Assembly (NCBI GenBank): GCA_963703125.1
Contig: OY969790.1
Span: 1,302,001 to 1,366,000 of the forward strand
Direction: 5' to 3'
DNA: 64,000 nucleotides
Source: MFD04716-140 sp963703125
GTDB lineage: Bacteria; Bacteroidota; Bacteroidia; Flavobacteriales; Flavobacteriaceae
Below the pieces are notes generated by a model. It worked only from the letters and a program-made list of their open reading frames with translations, was not told where the DNA came from and ran no database searches. A program made the translations under genes and the position numbers. The stretch's first letter is position 1. Each line of letters starts with the position of its first letter. Of this stretch, positions 46,301 through 54,448 are shown piece after piece.

Positions 46301-46728
46301 GAAAAGAAATTATGCTTTTTTTCTTTGGTTATCTGTTTGGTTTCCTTGGTCTGCAAGTCCATCGTCCAAATATTATCGGAGCCGCTTTTGTCGGAAATAA
46401 AGGCCAGTAACTTTCCATCGGGACTGTACCGTGGATGAACATCGTAGGGCATTCCCGTAGAAATAGGTACCGCTTTTCCTCCCGTTATGGGCAGGGTATA
46501 CAAATCGCCCATTAAGTCAAAAACGATTGTTTTCCCATCCGGACTTACATCCAAGGAGATCCAAGTGCCTCTATCTGTGGTAAACGAAACGTTTCGATCG
46601 GGCTCCAAAGGCAATTCCTCTGTTGCCTTTTTATGGGTTATCGTGTCTTTTTGGTCTTGTGGAAAAGTTGTGAAAGCAGTTAAGATAGCGGTAAAGAATA
46701 GGGCTTTTGAGCGTGCGGATATTTGCAT
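43345..46728 (-). CDS. secreted TolB-like propeller fused to amidohydrolase
   Basis: 1127 residues with a signal peptide. The N-terminal 640 residues hold PD40/TolB-type repeats (SPDGKTIVFDLMGDLY, SPDGKLLAFISDKSG, SPDGKYLVFTTWRNG). From about 720 comes an amidohydrolase with TLLPGFVDTHAHMW (metal His pair), then VGSLESGKLADIVILDKNPL near the end, the closing beta strand of the imidazolonepropionase-like group. The combination is common in Bacteroidota and may hydrolyse cyclic amides or peptides; the substrate is unknown. No partner gene is directly adjacent. Confidence 0.85.
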   Translation of the reverse strand: MQISARSKALFFTAILTAFTTFPQDQKDTITHKKATEELPLEPDRNVSFTTDRGTWISLDVSPDGKTIVFDLMGDLYTLPITGGKAVPISTGMPYDVHPRYSPDGKLLAFISDKSGSDNIWTMDLQTKETKQITKEKKHNFFSAEWTPDGDYIVGVKGRRNIKPHIYSKEGGSGSQLVDTPEDIKLIDPAFGADGKLLYFSQRKSAWNYNAQLPQYQIGTYDMVDGDMAVITSRYGSAFTPTLSSDGKWLVYGTRFEEKTGLILRNLSSGEERWLAYPVQRDEQESIAPLGVLPAMSFTPDNKNLIASYGGKIYSISLEGNSAVEIPFSVDMNLDLGPRLAFKYPVKDEVEALVTQIRDAKPSPDGSKLAFTALNRLYIMDFPNGTPKRVTENDFLEAQPAWSPDGKYLVFTTWRNGGGHLYKINVDGKPKAVQLTQEPGMYTLPEWSYYSNRIAFHRGSVQTFQNQMDTTSDMLSEDLVWISSNGGAITFIDKSKGRQMPHFTKIDDRIYLSNSEKGLLSIRWDGTDEKEHLKLKGIETYGSQDILEDHSLLPMDKADDDKDKSSKPDLVRISPDGKSVLAKINNDIYVSDIPRYGKTPTISLAKAEESAFPAMKLTIMGGEFPIWSSDSKKVQWSLGSSHFKYDLAEGKKYNDSLEVLKKKEKEKVLDELDTKKDSTKVDTKVDDKYPKFKAEEYKITVKYKKDIPKGNLLLKGGRIITMKGKEVIENGDILIENNRIKAVGASGSLNAPKGTQEIDVTGKTLLPGFVDTHAHMWPNWGIHKEQVWMYAANLAYGVTTTRDPQTATTDVLTYADMVDAGMIDGPRVYSTGPGLGFWAYQLESLDQTKEVLKQYSEYYQTKYIKMYLVGNRQQRQWVIEACKELKLMPTTEGGLDFKLNMTQLLDGYPGHEHSLPIYPIYEDVVKTIAESKMAVTPTLLVSYGGPWAENYYYETEDVWNDQKLQKFTPYDELAGKSRRRGGWFMNEEHVFKKHAEFMKALVEAGGLAGIGSHGQLQGLGYHWELWFVGSGGMDKHDALRVATIIGAEALGLDGDVGSLESGKLADIVILDKNPLTDLRNTNTMSKVIKNGRVYNSDTLDELFPEEKKAEPFEWLTKKPEGLPGIRK

Positions 46729-46823
46729 TGAAACTATGGTTTAGTCATTGATATGCTAAATATAGCCAATACTTTAATTTGCTGGGTATAGTTTTTATGG
46801 GATAGCAAGAAACTGGAAAACTT

Positions 46824-48212
46824 TTAGATACCGATCTTTAATTTTTTTTCGATTGCGACAATCATGGAATTGGCGATATCTTTTCCCGTGGCATTTTCTA
46901 TGCCTTCCAGGCCCGGAGAAGAATTTACCTCCAATAAAAGCGGCCCTTTGTTTGAGCGAATGATATCAACTCCCGCAACGGCAAGGTTGAGCACTTTGGC
47001 GGCCTTTAGGGCGAGTTTTTTCTCTTCTGACGTTATTTTGATCATCGAAGCCGTACCTCCTTGGTGAATATTGGCCCTAAATTCCCCTTTTTCGGCCTGT
47101 CGCTGCATAGAAGCAACGACTTTTCCGTTCACGACAAAACAGCGAATATCCTGTCCGTTCGCTTCCTTTATGAACTCCTGCACCAATATGTTCGTTTGCA
47201 CACTTTTGAAAGCATTTATAACGCTTTCTGCCGCTTTGTTGGTTTCTGCCAGTACCACCCCTTTTCCTTGGGTACTTTCCAAAAGTTTAATGATCAAGGG
47301 TGCGCCATTTACCATTTTTATGAGGTCCTTGGTATCCATAGGGGATTTCGCAAAGCCCGTAATAGGGATATGTATATCATTCTTGGAGAACAATTGAGAG
47401 GCAAAGAGTTTGTCACGTGATTGCGCAATGGCTTCCGCAGAGTTCAAACAATACACCCCAAGATTATCGAACTGACGTAACAAAGCGCAGCCATAAAATG
47501 TAACCGCAGGTTTTATTCTCGGGATAATGGCATCAAATTCATTCAGGATGTTCCCTCCCCGATATCTAATTTCAGGTGAATGCGCATCGAGCTTCATGTA
47601 GGCATGTTCCACATTCAAAAATACAATCTCATGACCACGGGCCGTAGCAGCCTCCATGAGCCTTATATTGCTGTATAACTCAGGATTACTTGCGAGAAGC
47701 GCGAGCTTCAAACCCGTTTTTTCCCTGATAAATGAGGAATACTTGCCCGTTACGTCCGCATCCGTATAGCTTTTTAGAAGATACGTTTCTGCCGGGTTTA
47801 CAATATATCGTTGGTTTAAGGCCTCCCTACCCAACAGCATCCTAAATTCCATCGCATCCCTATTGGCCAAAGTCAATTCAATATCAAAAGTACTGGTCCC
47901 CAATTTTACGGGAACTTTTATAACCAAGCGCTCTTCGGAAATACCCGAAGAACTCTTGACGGTACGGCGATCTACCAATTTAGCCTCACACTCTACAGAA
48001 ATACTTCGATTTTCCTGTAAAGGATTGACCTCAAACTTTACCCATTCATGGGCTCCTCTATGCACTATTTTGATATTTGCCGCCTGTATGGAAGAGGTTT
48101 TTGCCCCAGAATCTACGCGTGCCTTAATTGCAGGTATACCCAAGGTTTCGAATACGCACCATTCTTCACTTCCAATAATTTCCAAATTGTTGCTCTTTGC
48201 TTTTTTCTCCAA
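46824..48212 (-). CDS. RimB-like domain fused to RimK-type ATP-grasp ligase
   Basis: 462 residues from a TTG, as no ATG is in frame upstream. Residues 9-150 are a RimB/ATP-dependent-zinc-protease-like domain (PF05618 type): SEEWCVFETLGIPAIKARVD then DSGAKTSS and MLLGREAL. Residues about 165-462 are a RimK ATP-grasp ligase: IPRIKPAVTFYG, then LIIKLLESTQGKGVVLAE, ANGQDIRCFVVNG and LLLEVNSSPGLEGIE, the Mg-ATP binding end. RimK adds glutamates to ribosomal protein S6 in E. coli, and RimB trims them. A fusion would put both in one chain. The target here is not shown. Confidence 0.82.
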   Translation of the reverse strand: MEKKAKSNNLEIIGSEEWCVFETLGIPAIKARVDSGAKTSSIQAANIKIVHRGAHEWVKFEVNPLQENRSISVECEAKLVDRRTVKSSSGISEERLVIKVPVKLGTSTFDIELTLANRDAMEFRMLLGREALNQRYIVNPAETYLLKSYTDADVTGKYSSFIREKTGLKLALLASNPELYSNIRLMEAATARGHEIVFLNVEHAYMKLDAHSPEIRYRGGNILNEFDAIIPRIKPAVTFYGCALLRQFDNLGVYCLNSAEAIAQSRDKLFASQLFSKNDIHIPITGFAKSPMDTKDLIKMVNGAPLIIKLLESTQGKGVVLAETNKAAESVINAFKSVQTNILVQEFIKEANGQDIRCFVVNGKVVASMQRQAEKGEFRANIHQGGTASMIKITSEEKKLALKAAKVLNLAVAGVDIIRSNKGPLLLEVNSSPGLEGIENATGKDIANSMIVAIEKKLKIGI

Positions 48213-48262
48213 AATAATAGGGTTTGCCCAAAACCTAGGTATAGGGTTACATTATTAAAATG

Positions 48263-48679
48263 TTACCGTTTAAACATTTCTTTCTGTTTCCTGAAACTTT
48301 TAAATTCGACCATATGGCCGTTGGGATCCTGAATAAAAAAGGAAACATGCTCACCGGTCTGGTCCTTTAGAAAGGTGACCTCAGTTGTGATTTCATATTC
48401 GGATCCCATCAATCTATGATAAATTCGGTCCCAAGTATCTCGGTCCACGATGACTCCAAAGTGAAACGACGGCAGGACAGAATCTTCAAACTTGTAGGAC
48501 CGATATGCAAAATTGAACTCTCCCGACTTCGTAAATGTGATCTGGTTCCCAAATAGGTCAATATCCAACCAACGGGAATTATGCCGACCGAGAGCCGCCC
48601 CTATCACATCTACATAAAAATCTTCTGTTTTGCTGATGCTGCGGCAGGGCAATGACAGATGAAAAGGCGCTGTTTTCAT
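48263..48679 (-). CDS. VOC family protein (glyoxalase/dioxygenase fold)
   Basis: 138 residues. FHLSLPCRSISKTEDFYVDV at the start and SFFIQDPNGHMVEFKSF at the end are the paired beta-alpha-beta units of the VOC fold, with likely metal ligands His6 and Glu in HMVEFK. Its size fits single-domain enzymes such as fosfomycin-resistance or glyoxalase-like proteins; a specific reaction cannot be read. It lies 50 bases upstream of the RimK fusion on the same strand. Confidence 0.82.
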   Translation of the reverse strand: MKTAPFHLSLPCRSISKTEDFYVDVIGAALGRHNSRWLDIDLFGNQITFTKSGEFNFAYRSYKFEDSVLPSFHFGVIVDRDTWDRIYHRLMGSEYEITTEVTFLKDQTGEHVSFFIQDPNGHMVEFKSFRKQKEMFKR

Positions 48680-48755
48680 AATGGTCAGTAGTTTATATAT
48701 AGTCTCCCTAAATTAAAACATTACTCAATTCATGGGATGTATTTTCTAAAAAACA

Positions 48756-50282
48756 TTATTTCTTCCTCAACTCGAACAAGTCCTTTCTTCTATCCTTTAA
48801 GTTCCGAACTGCGCCAAATTGATTAAGTTCCCGCAACAGATCAATATCCACATCGGCAATCAATATCATTTCAGTATTCGGTGTAGCTTCCGCCTTAATA
48901 CCATTTGTTGGAAATGAAAAGTCGCACGGTGTAAATACCATGGATTGTGCAAACTGGATATCCATATTATGCACATTGGGCAAGTTGCCCACACTACCTG
49001 CAATTGCCACATAACATTCATTCTCTATGGCCCTGGCCTGCGCACAGTTGCGCACCCTAGAGTACCCGTTCTGTGTATCTGTCAAGAAAGGAATGAACAG
49101 AATATCCATTCCTTCATCTGCCAGAATACGGCTCAGTTCAGGAAACTCGGAGTCGTAACATATTAGGATGCCTATTTTTCCGCAATCGGTATCAAAAGCT
49201 TTTAATTGGTTTCCGCCCTGCATGCCCCAAACTTTGGCCTCGTCGGGCGTTACGTGTAATTTTTCATAGCGCTCCATACTCCCATCCCTTCTGCACAAAT
49301 AACCTACATTGAACAAACGGCCTTCAATTACTTCGGGCATACTTCCCGTTATAATATTTATGTTATAGGAAATTGAAAACTCGGAGAATTTTTGAACAAT
49401 TGACTGCGTATGATTTGCCAACTCACGAATCGCGTCCGCGGTGGATAAATGATTGTTCCCTGCCATCAATGGCGCATTGAAAAACTCTGGAAAAAGTGCA
49501 AAGTCAGACCGATATCCCGAAACGGCATCTATAAAATATTCCGCTTGCTGCAATAGCTCGTCCAAATCCCTATAAGGCCTCATTTGCCATTGAATAAGTC
49601 CCAGCCTGATAATAGTCTTTTTTGTGGCCGCTTTTTTTGATGGTTTTTGATAATAAATATTGTCCCACTCCATCAAAATGGCAAAATCGTTGGAAGCCGC
49701 ATCACCTTCCAAATACCCCATCATTACTTTAGCTGGGTGAAAATCATTGGAAATTTGAAAATTGAGAACGGGATCCTCAATTTCCTTTCTTCGAACTTTG
49801 GCGATATATTCCTTGGGCGTTAGGGAATCGGCATGTTTATGGAAGTTGGGCATTCTGCCCCCAAAAACAATACTTTTCAGATTCAACTTTTCGCAAAGTT
49901 CCTTTCTATAATCATACAACCTACGTCCCAATCGGAGTCCACGAAATTCGGGTTTGATAAATACATCAATCCCATAAAGAACATCTCCGTCCTTGGTATG
50001 CGTACTAAAAGAGTAGTCCCCCGTAATGTCCTTGTAGGTATGGTTGTCCTCAAAATCATCATAGTTTACTATGATAGATAAAGCACAGCCGGCCAATTGA
50101 CCATTGATCTTTATGACCACCTGACCTTCTGGAAACTTGTTTGTCAAAGCCTTAATTTGACTCTCCCTCCAATAAGATTCAGGCATATTCAAGTAAGACG
50201 ACAACATGGCCGCTTTCAATTCTTGATAGTCCTCAAGGTCCAAAAACTTTAACTCGATGTTTTCTATTTCTTCAATCTTCAT
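48756..50282 (-). CDS. bifunctional GNAT acetyltransferase / carbon-nitrogen hydrolase
   Basis: 508 residues. Residues about 10-200 are a GNAT fold with YGIDVFIKPEFRGLRLGRRLYD, the acetyl-CoA-binding segment. Residues about 225-500 are a nitrilase-type carbon-nitrogen hydrolase with Glu in LFPEFFNAP, Lys in YEKLHVTPDE and Cys in LICYDSEFPE, the complete catalytic triad. The fusion is widespread in Bacteroidota. It follows the polyamine operon on the same strand with a 155-base gap, and since relatives include N-carbamoylputrescine amidase, a role in polyamine or amide metabolism is possible but not shown. Confidence 0.85.
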   Translation of the reverse strand: MKIEEIENIELKFLDLEDYQELKAAMLSSYLNMPESYWRESQIKALTNKFPEGQVVIKINGQLAGCALSIIVNYDDFEDNHTYKDITGDYSFSTHTKDGDVLYGIDVFIKPEFRGLRLGRRLYDYRKELCEKLNLKSIVFGGRMPNFHKHADSLTPKEYIAKVRRKEIEDPVLNFQISNDFHPAKVMMGYLEGDAASNDFAILMEWDNIYYQKPSKKAATKKTIIRLGLIQWQMRPYRDLDELLQQAEYFIDAVSGYRSDFALFPEFFNAPLMAGNNHLSTADAIRELANHTQSIVQKFSEFSISYNINIITGSMPEVIEGRLFNVGYLCRRDGSMERYEKLHVTPDEAKVWGMQGGNQLKAFDTDCGKIGILICYDSEFPELSRILADEGMDILFIPFLTDTQNGYSRVRNCAQARAIENECYVAIAGSVGNLPNVHNMDIQFAQSMVFTPCDFSFPTNGIKAEATPNTEMILIADVDIDLLRELNQFGAVRNLKDRRKDLFELRKK

Positions 50283-50437
50283 GTCCTCAAAAGTATTTTA
50301 AGTGTATGCACTTCACGTGAGTGTGGAGCATCAAAAATTACATTCGAAAGTAAATCAAAGAAAAACTCAACCGAGTGCAGTGAAATAATAATAAGAAGAA
50401 CTTTTGGTAGAAACTAATTTCACCCGTTTCTTAAGTG

Positions 50438-50752
50438 TTAATCCTCATCCTCGGCTTCTTCTTCCGGCATGTCTTCCGGATCTTGAACGGCCTCTGGATC
50501 ATTGTCATCAAAGTCTTCATAATCCTCTTCATCGTAGTTGGCCATGGTTACCTCCAACTTCGTGCTGATCTTTACCAGGTATTTGGTATCCTCAGTAGTT
50601 ACTTCAACAGCTTCGATACGCTCACCTTGCGCATTTTTAAACGATATGATGTTTCTGTCATCATAGCCATCAGGATATTTTTCCACTAAAAGTTTAAGTA
50701 CTTCAGGGGTTAGTTTCTTAAAATCTACAATGACTCTTTTTAAGTTCTCCAT
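50438..50752 (-). CDS. acidic conserved hypothetical protein in the polyamine operon
   Basis: 104 residues. The first 68 look folded (MENLKRVIVDFKKLTPEVLK, then IISFKNAQGERIEAVEV); the last 35 are almost all Asp and Glu with a few Pro and Tyr (ANYDEEDYEDFDDNDPEAV and on). It is conserved in Bacteroidota in my recollection but has no known function. It begins 7 bases after the deoxyhypusine-synthase-like gene. The acidic tail could bind polyamines or a basic partner; that is speculation from charge. Confidence 0.7.
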   Translation of the reverse strand: MENLKRVIVDFKKLTPEVLKLLVEKYPDGYDDRNIISFKNAQGERIEAVEVTTEDTKYLVKISTKLEVTMANYDEEDYEDFDDNDPEAVQDPEDMPEEEAEDED

Positions 50753-50759
50753 AATACAA

Positions 50760-51743
50760 TTACATGTCTAAAAGGTAAGCAAAAATTAGGGGCGCAACAA
50801 TAGTCGCATCACTTTCAATAATATATTTTGGGGTATTGATATCCAATTTTCCCCAGGTTATCTTCTCATTCGGAACCGCACCTGAATAGGACCCATAACT
50901 GGTGGTACTATCGCTAATTTGGCAAAAATAGCTCCAGAATGGCGTATCGGTACGTTCCATATCCTGATAAAGCATTGGCACCACACAAATAGGGAAATCC
51001 CCGGCAATTCCTCCCCCGATTTGAAAGAATCCAATTCCGTTTTTGGAATTGTCAGTATACCAATCGGCCAAGAAGGTCATGTATTCAATACCTGATTTCA
51101 TGGTGCTTGCCTTTAATTCGCCTTTTAATACGTAGGATGCGAAAATATTTCCCATGGTACTATCTTCCCAACCTGGGCAGATAATGGGCAGATTTGTTTC
51201 CGCGGCGGCGTACATCCAAGAATCTTTCAAATCTATTTCATAATGTTCTTCCAATACTCCTGAAAGCAACATTTTGTACATAAACTCATGTGGAAAATAA
51301 CGTTCCCCAGCTTCTTCTGCATCTTTCCAAATCTTATAAATGTGCTTTTGCAATCTACGAAAAGCCTCTTCCTCTGGTATACAGGTATCCGTTACACGAT
51401 TTAGGCCTTTTTCCAATAAATCCCATTCATCTTGAGGCGTAAGATCTCTATAATTTGGGACTCTTTTATAATGTGAGTGAGCCACGAGGTTCATTATATC
51501 TTCCTCAAGATTGGCACCCGTGCAAGAAACGATCTGTACTTTATCTTGCCTGATGATCTCCGCGAAAATTTTACCTAGTTCGGCGGTACTCATTGCACCT
51601 GCCAAGGAAACAAGCATTTTTGCCCCCTTGTTCAATTGCTCCTCGTAGCCTTTAGCCGCGTCAACCAACGCGGCAGCATTGAAATGAAGGTAATATTTTT
51701 GAATAAAATTGGAAATGGCTCCTTTAGTCTTCGTCATCTTCAA
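50760..51743 (-). CDS. deoxyhypusine synthase-family protein, probable homospermidine synthase
   Basis: 327 residues. NAD-binding segments include GAMSTAELGKIFAEII and SCTGANLEEDIMNL. The C-terminus SGAVPNEKITWGKLDIN keeps the lysine (Lys299 in WGK) that forms the covalent butylamine intermediate in eukaryotic deoxyhypusine synthase. Bacteria lack the eIF5A target, and bacterial relatives make homospermidine from putrescine or related amines. Homospermidine is a main polyamine of Flavobacteriaceae. Context supports it: arginine decarboxylase and agmatinase, which make putrescine, lie upstream, and the start overlaps the agmatinase end by 20 bases. Confidence 0.82.
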   Translation of the reverse strand: MKMTKTKGAISNFIQKYYLHFNAAALVDAAKGYEEQLNKGAKMLVSLAGAMSTAELGKIFAEIIRQDKVQIVSCTGANLEEDIMNLVAHSHYKRVPNYRDLTPQDEWDLLEKGLNRVTDTCIPEEEAFRRLQKHIYKIWKDAEEAGERYFPHEFMYKMLLSGVLEEHYEIDLKDSWMYAAAETNLPIICPGWEDSTMGNIFASYVLKGELKASTMKSGIEYMTFLADWYTDNSKNGIGFFQIGGGIAGDFPICVVPMLYQDMERTDTPFWSYFCQISDSTTSYGSYSGAVPNEKITWGKLDINTPKYIIESDATIVAPLIFAYLLDM

Positions 51744-52666
51744 ATTTTGAATTATTAGAGCCAGATTTATACTCTATATCATAGGTGTTATCATACACAT
51801 CGTCTACTGCCTCGCCCATAAATTTATAGCTTAGCATCTTATAATACAATTTTGCTGCTAAAAAGTCAGCAGATTTATCGGAAGGATTTGGACAAAGTTC
51901 CATAATATCAAAACCCACCACATTTTTTTCCTCAAACACTTGCTTTAAAAACTCCAAGGTCTCGTACCAGAATAGTCCGCCTGGTTCGGGAGTACCGGTT
52001 GAAGGCATAATGGATGGATCCAAAGCGTCCAAATCAAAGGTGATGTACACATTGTTGGACATAAGTTCAATTACTTTATCGCCCCAATATTCATCATTCA
52101 CCATATCATGGGCAAAGAAAGTTTTTTCTTCATCCATAAACGTTTTTTCAATGGCATCCATACTTCGAATCCCAACTTGAATAAGATTGGTGGTCTGGCT
52201 GGCTTCGTGCATGGCGCAGGCGTGATTATATTTTGACCCATTGTATGATTCTCTCAGGTCAGCATGCGCATCAATATGCAATACCGTCAAGTTATCAAAA
52301 CATTCATTAAAAGCCCTAATGGTACCAATTGAAACAGAATGTTCGCCGCCAAAAAGGGTCACAAACTTGTTTCGTTTTATATACTCCTTTGTGATTTTGT
52401 GCACGGCATTGACCATTGCTTCAGGAGATTTATTCTCAGTTAGCGGTTCGGCCAAATGTATGCCCTGTTCAAAAACTTCGGTCCCTGTTTCAATGTCATA
52501 CATCTCCATGTTCTCCGAAGCTTCCAAAAACGCTTCAGGCAGCTTTGTCCGCACCTTTTATCCATGTGCTGGTCCCATCATAAGGCACTGGTATCAAAAT
52601 AACCTTTGCCGTTTCCAAATTTGCGAATTCGTCGGAAATACCGGCGTAATTCCTAGTTGTACTCAT
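51724..52666 (-). pseudogene. speB: agmatinase, apparently frameshifted near its 5' end
   Basis: The N-terminal frame starts at ATG 52666 (MSTTRNYAGISDEFANLETA, then VPYDGTSTWIKGADK) and soon hits a stop. The rest continues in another frame with PEAFLEASENMEMYDIETG to 51724. One extra base near 52540-52547 (agctttgtcc on the plus strand) explains both. The joined protein of about 313 residues has manganese-binding motifs GGEHSVS, HIDAHADLRE and FDLDALDPS of agmatinase/arginase. Agmatinase splits agmatine into putrescine and urea. The start overlaps speA by 14 bases. The remaining gene is well preserved, so a base-calling error is quite possible. Confidence 0.8.
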
Positions 52667-54053
52667 ATCCTAAAATTTTAAGCAAGTCTTCTGCCTTTTG
52701 TTGTGCACTAAATAATTCAGTCTTAATATTTCCCTCTGCATCCTTATCTATTAGGATGTGTTTTGGTTGCGGAATCAAACAATGTTGCAATCCGCCATAA
52801 CCTCCAATGGTCTCTTGGTATGCCCCTGTGTTAAAAAAGCCAATATATAAAGGTTTGTCCTTTTTATATCTGGGAAGGTATATAGCGTTCATGTTCTGTT
52901 CACTGTTGTAATAGTCGTCACTATCACATGTGAGGCCTCCCAAAAGGACCCGTTCATATTCATCTAGCCAACGATTTACTGGCAGCATAATAAAACGTTT
53001 ATTGATTGCCCACGTGTCTGGTAGGGTGGTAATGAAAGACGAGTCGATCATATTCCATTTTTCCCGATCGTTCTGTTGTTTCTGATATAAAATTTCATAA
53101 ATGGCCCCACCACTCTCACCTACGGTAAAGCTACCAAATTCTGTGAAAATATGAGGCACGGGCACATCAGCTTCGTTACAGGCAATTTTGATCTGATTAA
53201 TGATCTCATCGATCATGTACTGATAGTCATAATCAAAAGCCAATGAGTTTTTAATGGGGAAGCCGCCACCAATATTCAAGCTGTCCAGCGATGGACAGAT
53301 TTTCTTTAATCGCACATATACCTTCAAACATTTTACCAATTCGTTCCAGTAATAGGCATTATCACGAATACCCGTGTTGATGAAAAAATGAAGCATTTTA
53401 AGCTCAACCTTGTCATTGTCCTTTATCTGGTTGTCATAAAACGGGACAATATTTTTATACCCAATTCCTAGGCGCGATGTATAAAACTCGAACTTTGGCT
53501 CTTCTTCGGATGCGATTCGGATGCCCACCTTAAACGTATCCTTGATAGATTCGGATAGCAGATCAATCTCTTCATAATTGTCAATAATGGGAATACAGTT
53601 CTGATGGCCCCCATTGATGAGGTTTGCGATATTCTCAATGTACTGATCCCGTTTGAACCCGTTACAGATTACATAGGTATCATCTTTTATCTTACCTGTT
53701 CTTTTAAGTTTTTCTACAATATTTATGTCAAAGGCAGATGACGTCTCAATATGTATGTCATTTTTAAGGGCCTCGTTCATCACATGTTGAAAATGCGAAC
53801 TTTTGGTACAATAACAGTATTGATACCTTCCTTTATAATCATGCTTTTCAATGGCATTCGCAAACCAGTTTTTCGCCCTTCCTATATTTTCAGAAATTTT
53901 GGGCAAATACGTAAATTTCAATGGGCTTCCATATTTCTCAACAAGGTCCATTAATGGAATATTGTGAAATCTCAGATATTCATTATCCAGGGTGAATTCT
54001 TCTTGAGGGAAAAAATAGGTTTGATCAATAAGATCAATGTACTTAGTATTCAT
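52653..54053 (-). CDS. speA: biosynthetic arginine decarboxylase
   Basis: 466 residues, a fold-III PLP decarboxylase. The PLP lysine is Lys84 in YCTKSSH. The glycine-rich phosphate loop is SLNIGGGFPIKNS, and GGLTCDSDDYYN carries the Cys/Asp of the second active-site half. It is shorter than the E. coli SpeA (about 650) and of the compact Bacteroidota type. The product, agmatine, feeds the agmatinase encoded next. The gene leads the polyamine operon; upstream on the minus strand lies 395 bases with no gene, the probable promoter zone. Diaminopimelate decarboxylase is a less likely alternative given the agmatinase neighbour. Confidence 0.85.
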   Translation of the reverse strand: MNTKYIDLIDQTYFFPQEEFTLDNEYLRFHNIPLMDLVEKYGSPLKFTYLPKISENIGRAKNWFANAIEKHDYKGRYQYCYCTKSSHFQHVMNEALKNDIHIETSSAFDINIVEKLKRTGKIKDDTYVICNGFKRDQYIENIANLINGGHQNCIPIIDNYEEIDLLSESIKDTFKVGIRIASEEEPKFEFYTSRLGIGYKNIVPFYDNQIKDNDKVELKMLHFFINTGIRDNAYYWNELVKCLKVYVRLKKICPSLDSLNIGGGFPIKNSLAFDYDYQYMIDEIINQIKIACNEADVPVPHIFTEFGSFTVGESGGAIYEILYQKQQNDREKWNMIDSSFITTLPDTWAINKRFIMLPVNRWLDEYERVLLGGLTCDSDDYYNSEQNMNAIYLPRYKKDKPLYIGFFNTGAYQETIGGYGGLQHCLIPQPKHILIDKDAEGNIKTELFSAQQKAEDLLKILGYEYN

Positions 54054-54448
54054 TAAACAGGTTTGATGTATTAAGGAATCTTTCTAATTTGTGTATTATA
54101 CATTCATGATAAAGGCTTATAAACATATCCTATATCAGATTTCTATGTTTAGTGAGGGCAAAATGAATGTAGTTTTTGAAGGAATAACAATTGAGGATAT
54201 ACCGGAAAGAAACCCGTTATTGGATTTTCCGGTAACAAATAACATCAACCTCATCTCATATTGCATATTGTTGTCTTAAATGCTAGCACAAATGAAAAGA
54301 AAAAAATTTAAAAAACAAGAGTAACAGCCAATTTTTAGACAAAGTAGGTAATAGGCGAGCCACTATTGTTATTTGAAAGTTAAAAATAATTATAACCTAT
54401 TGATTTAAAATGATTTAATATCTATTTTTAAAAACTGAACAGTTTATC
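54054..54448. other. divergent intergenic region upstream of speA
   Basis: 395 AT-rich bases between speA (minus) and a secreted protein gene (plus). A 62-codon frame on the plus strand (54091-54279) shows no recognisable motif and I do not call it. No strong hairpin or clear promoter was found. Confidence 0.5.

Noticed and set aside
43888..46410. Several open frames on the plus strand within the TolB-amidohydrolase gene
   Set aside because: They mirror the codon pattern of a long, well-recognised protein on the opposite strand.
54091..54279. 62-codon frame upstream of speA on the plus strand
   Set aside because: No recognisable domain, no clear start signal, and it fills a divergent promoter region.
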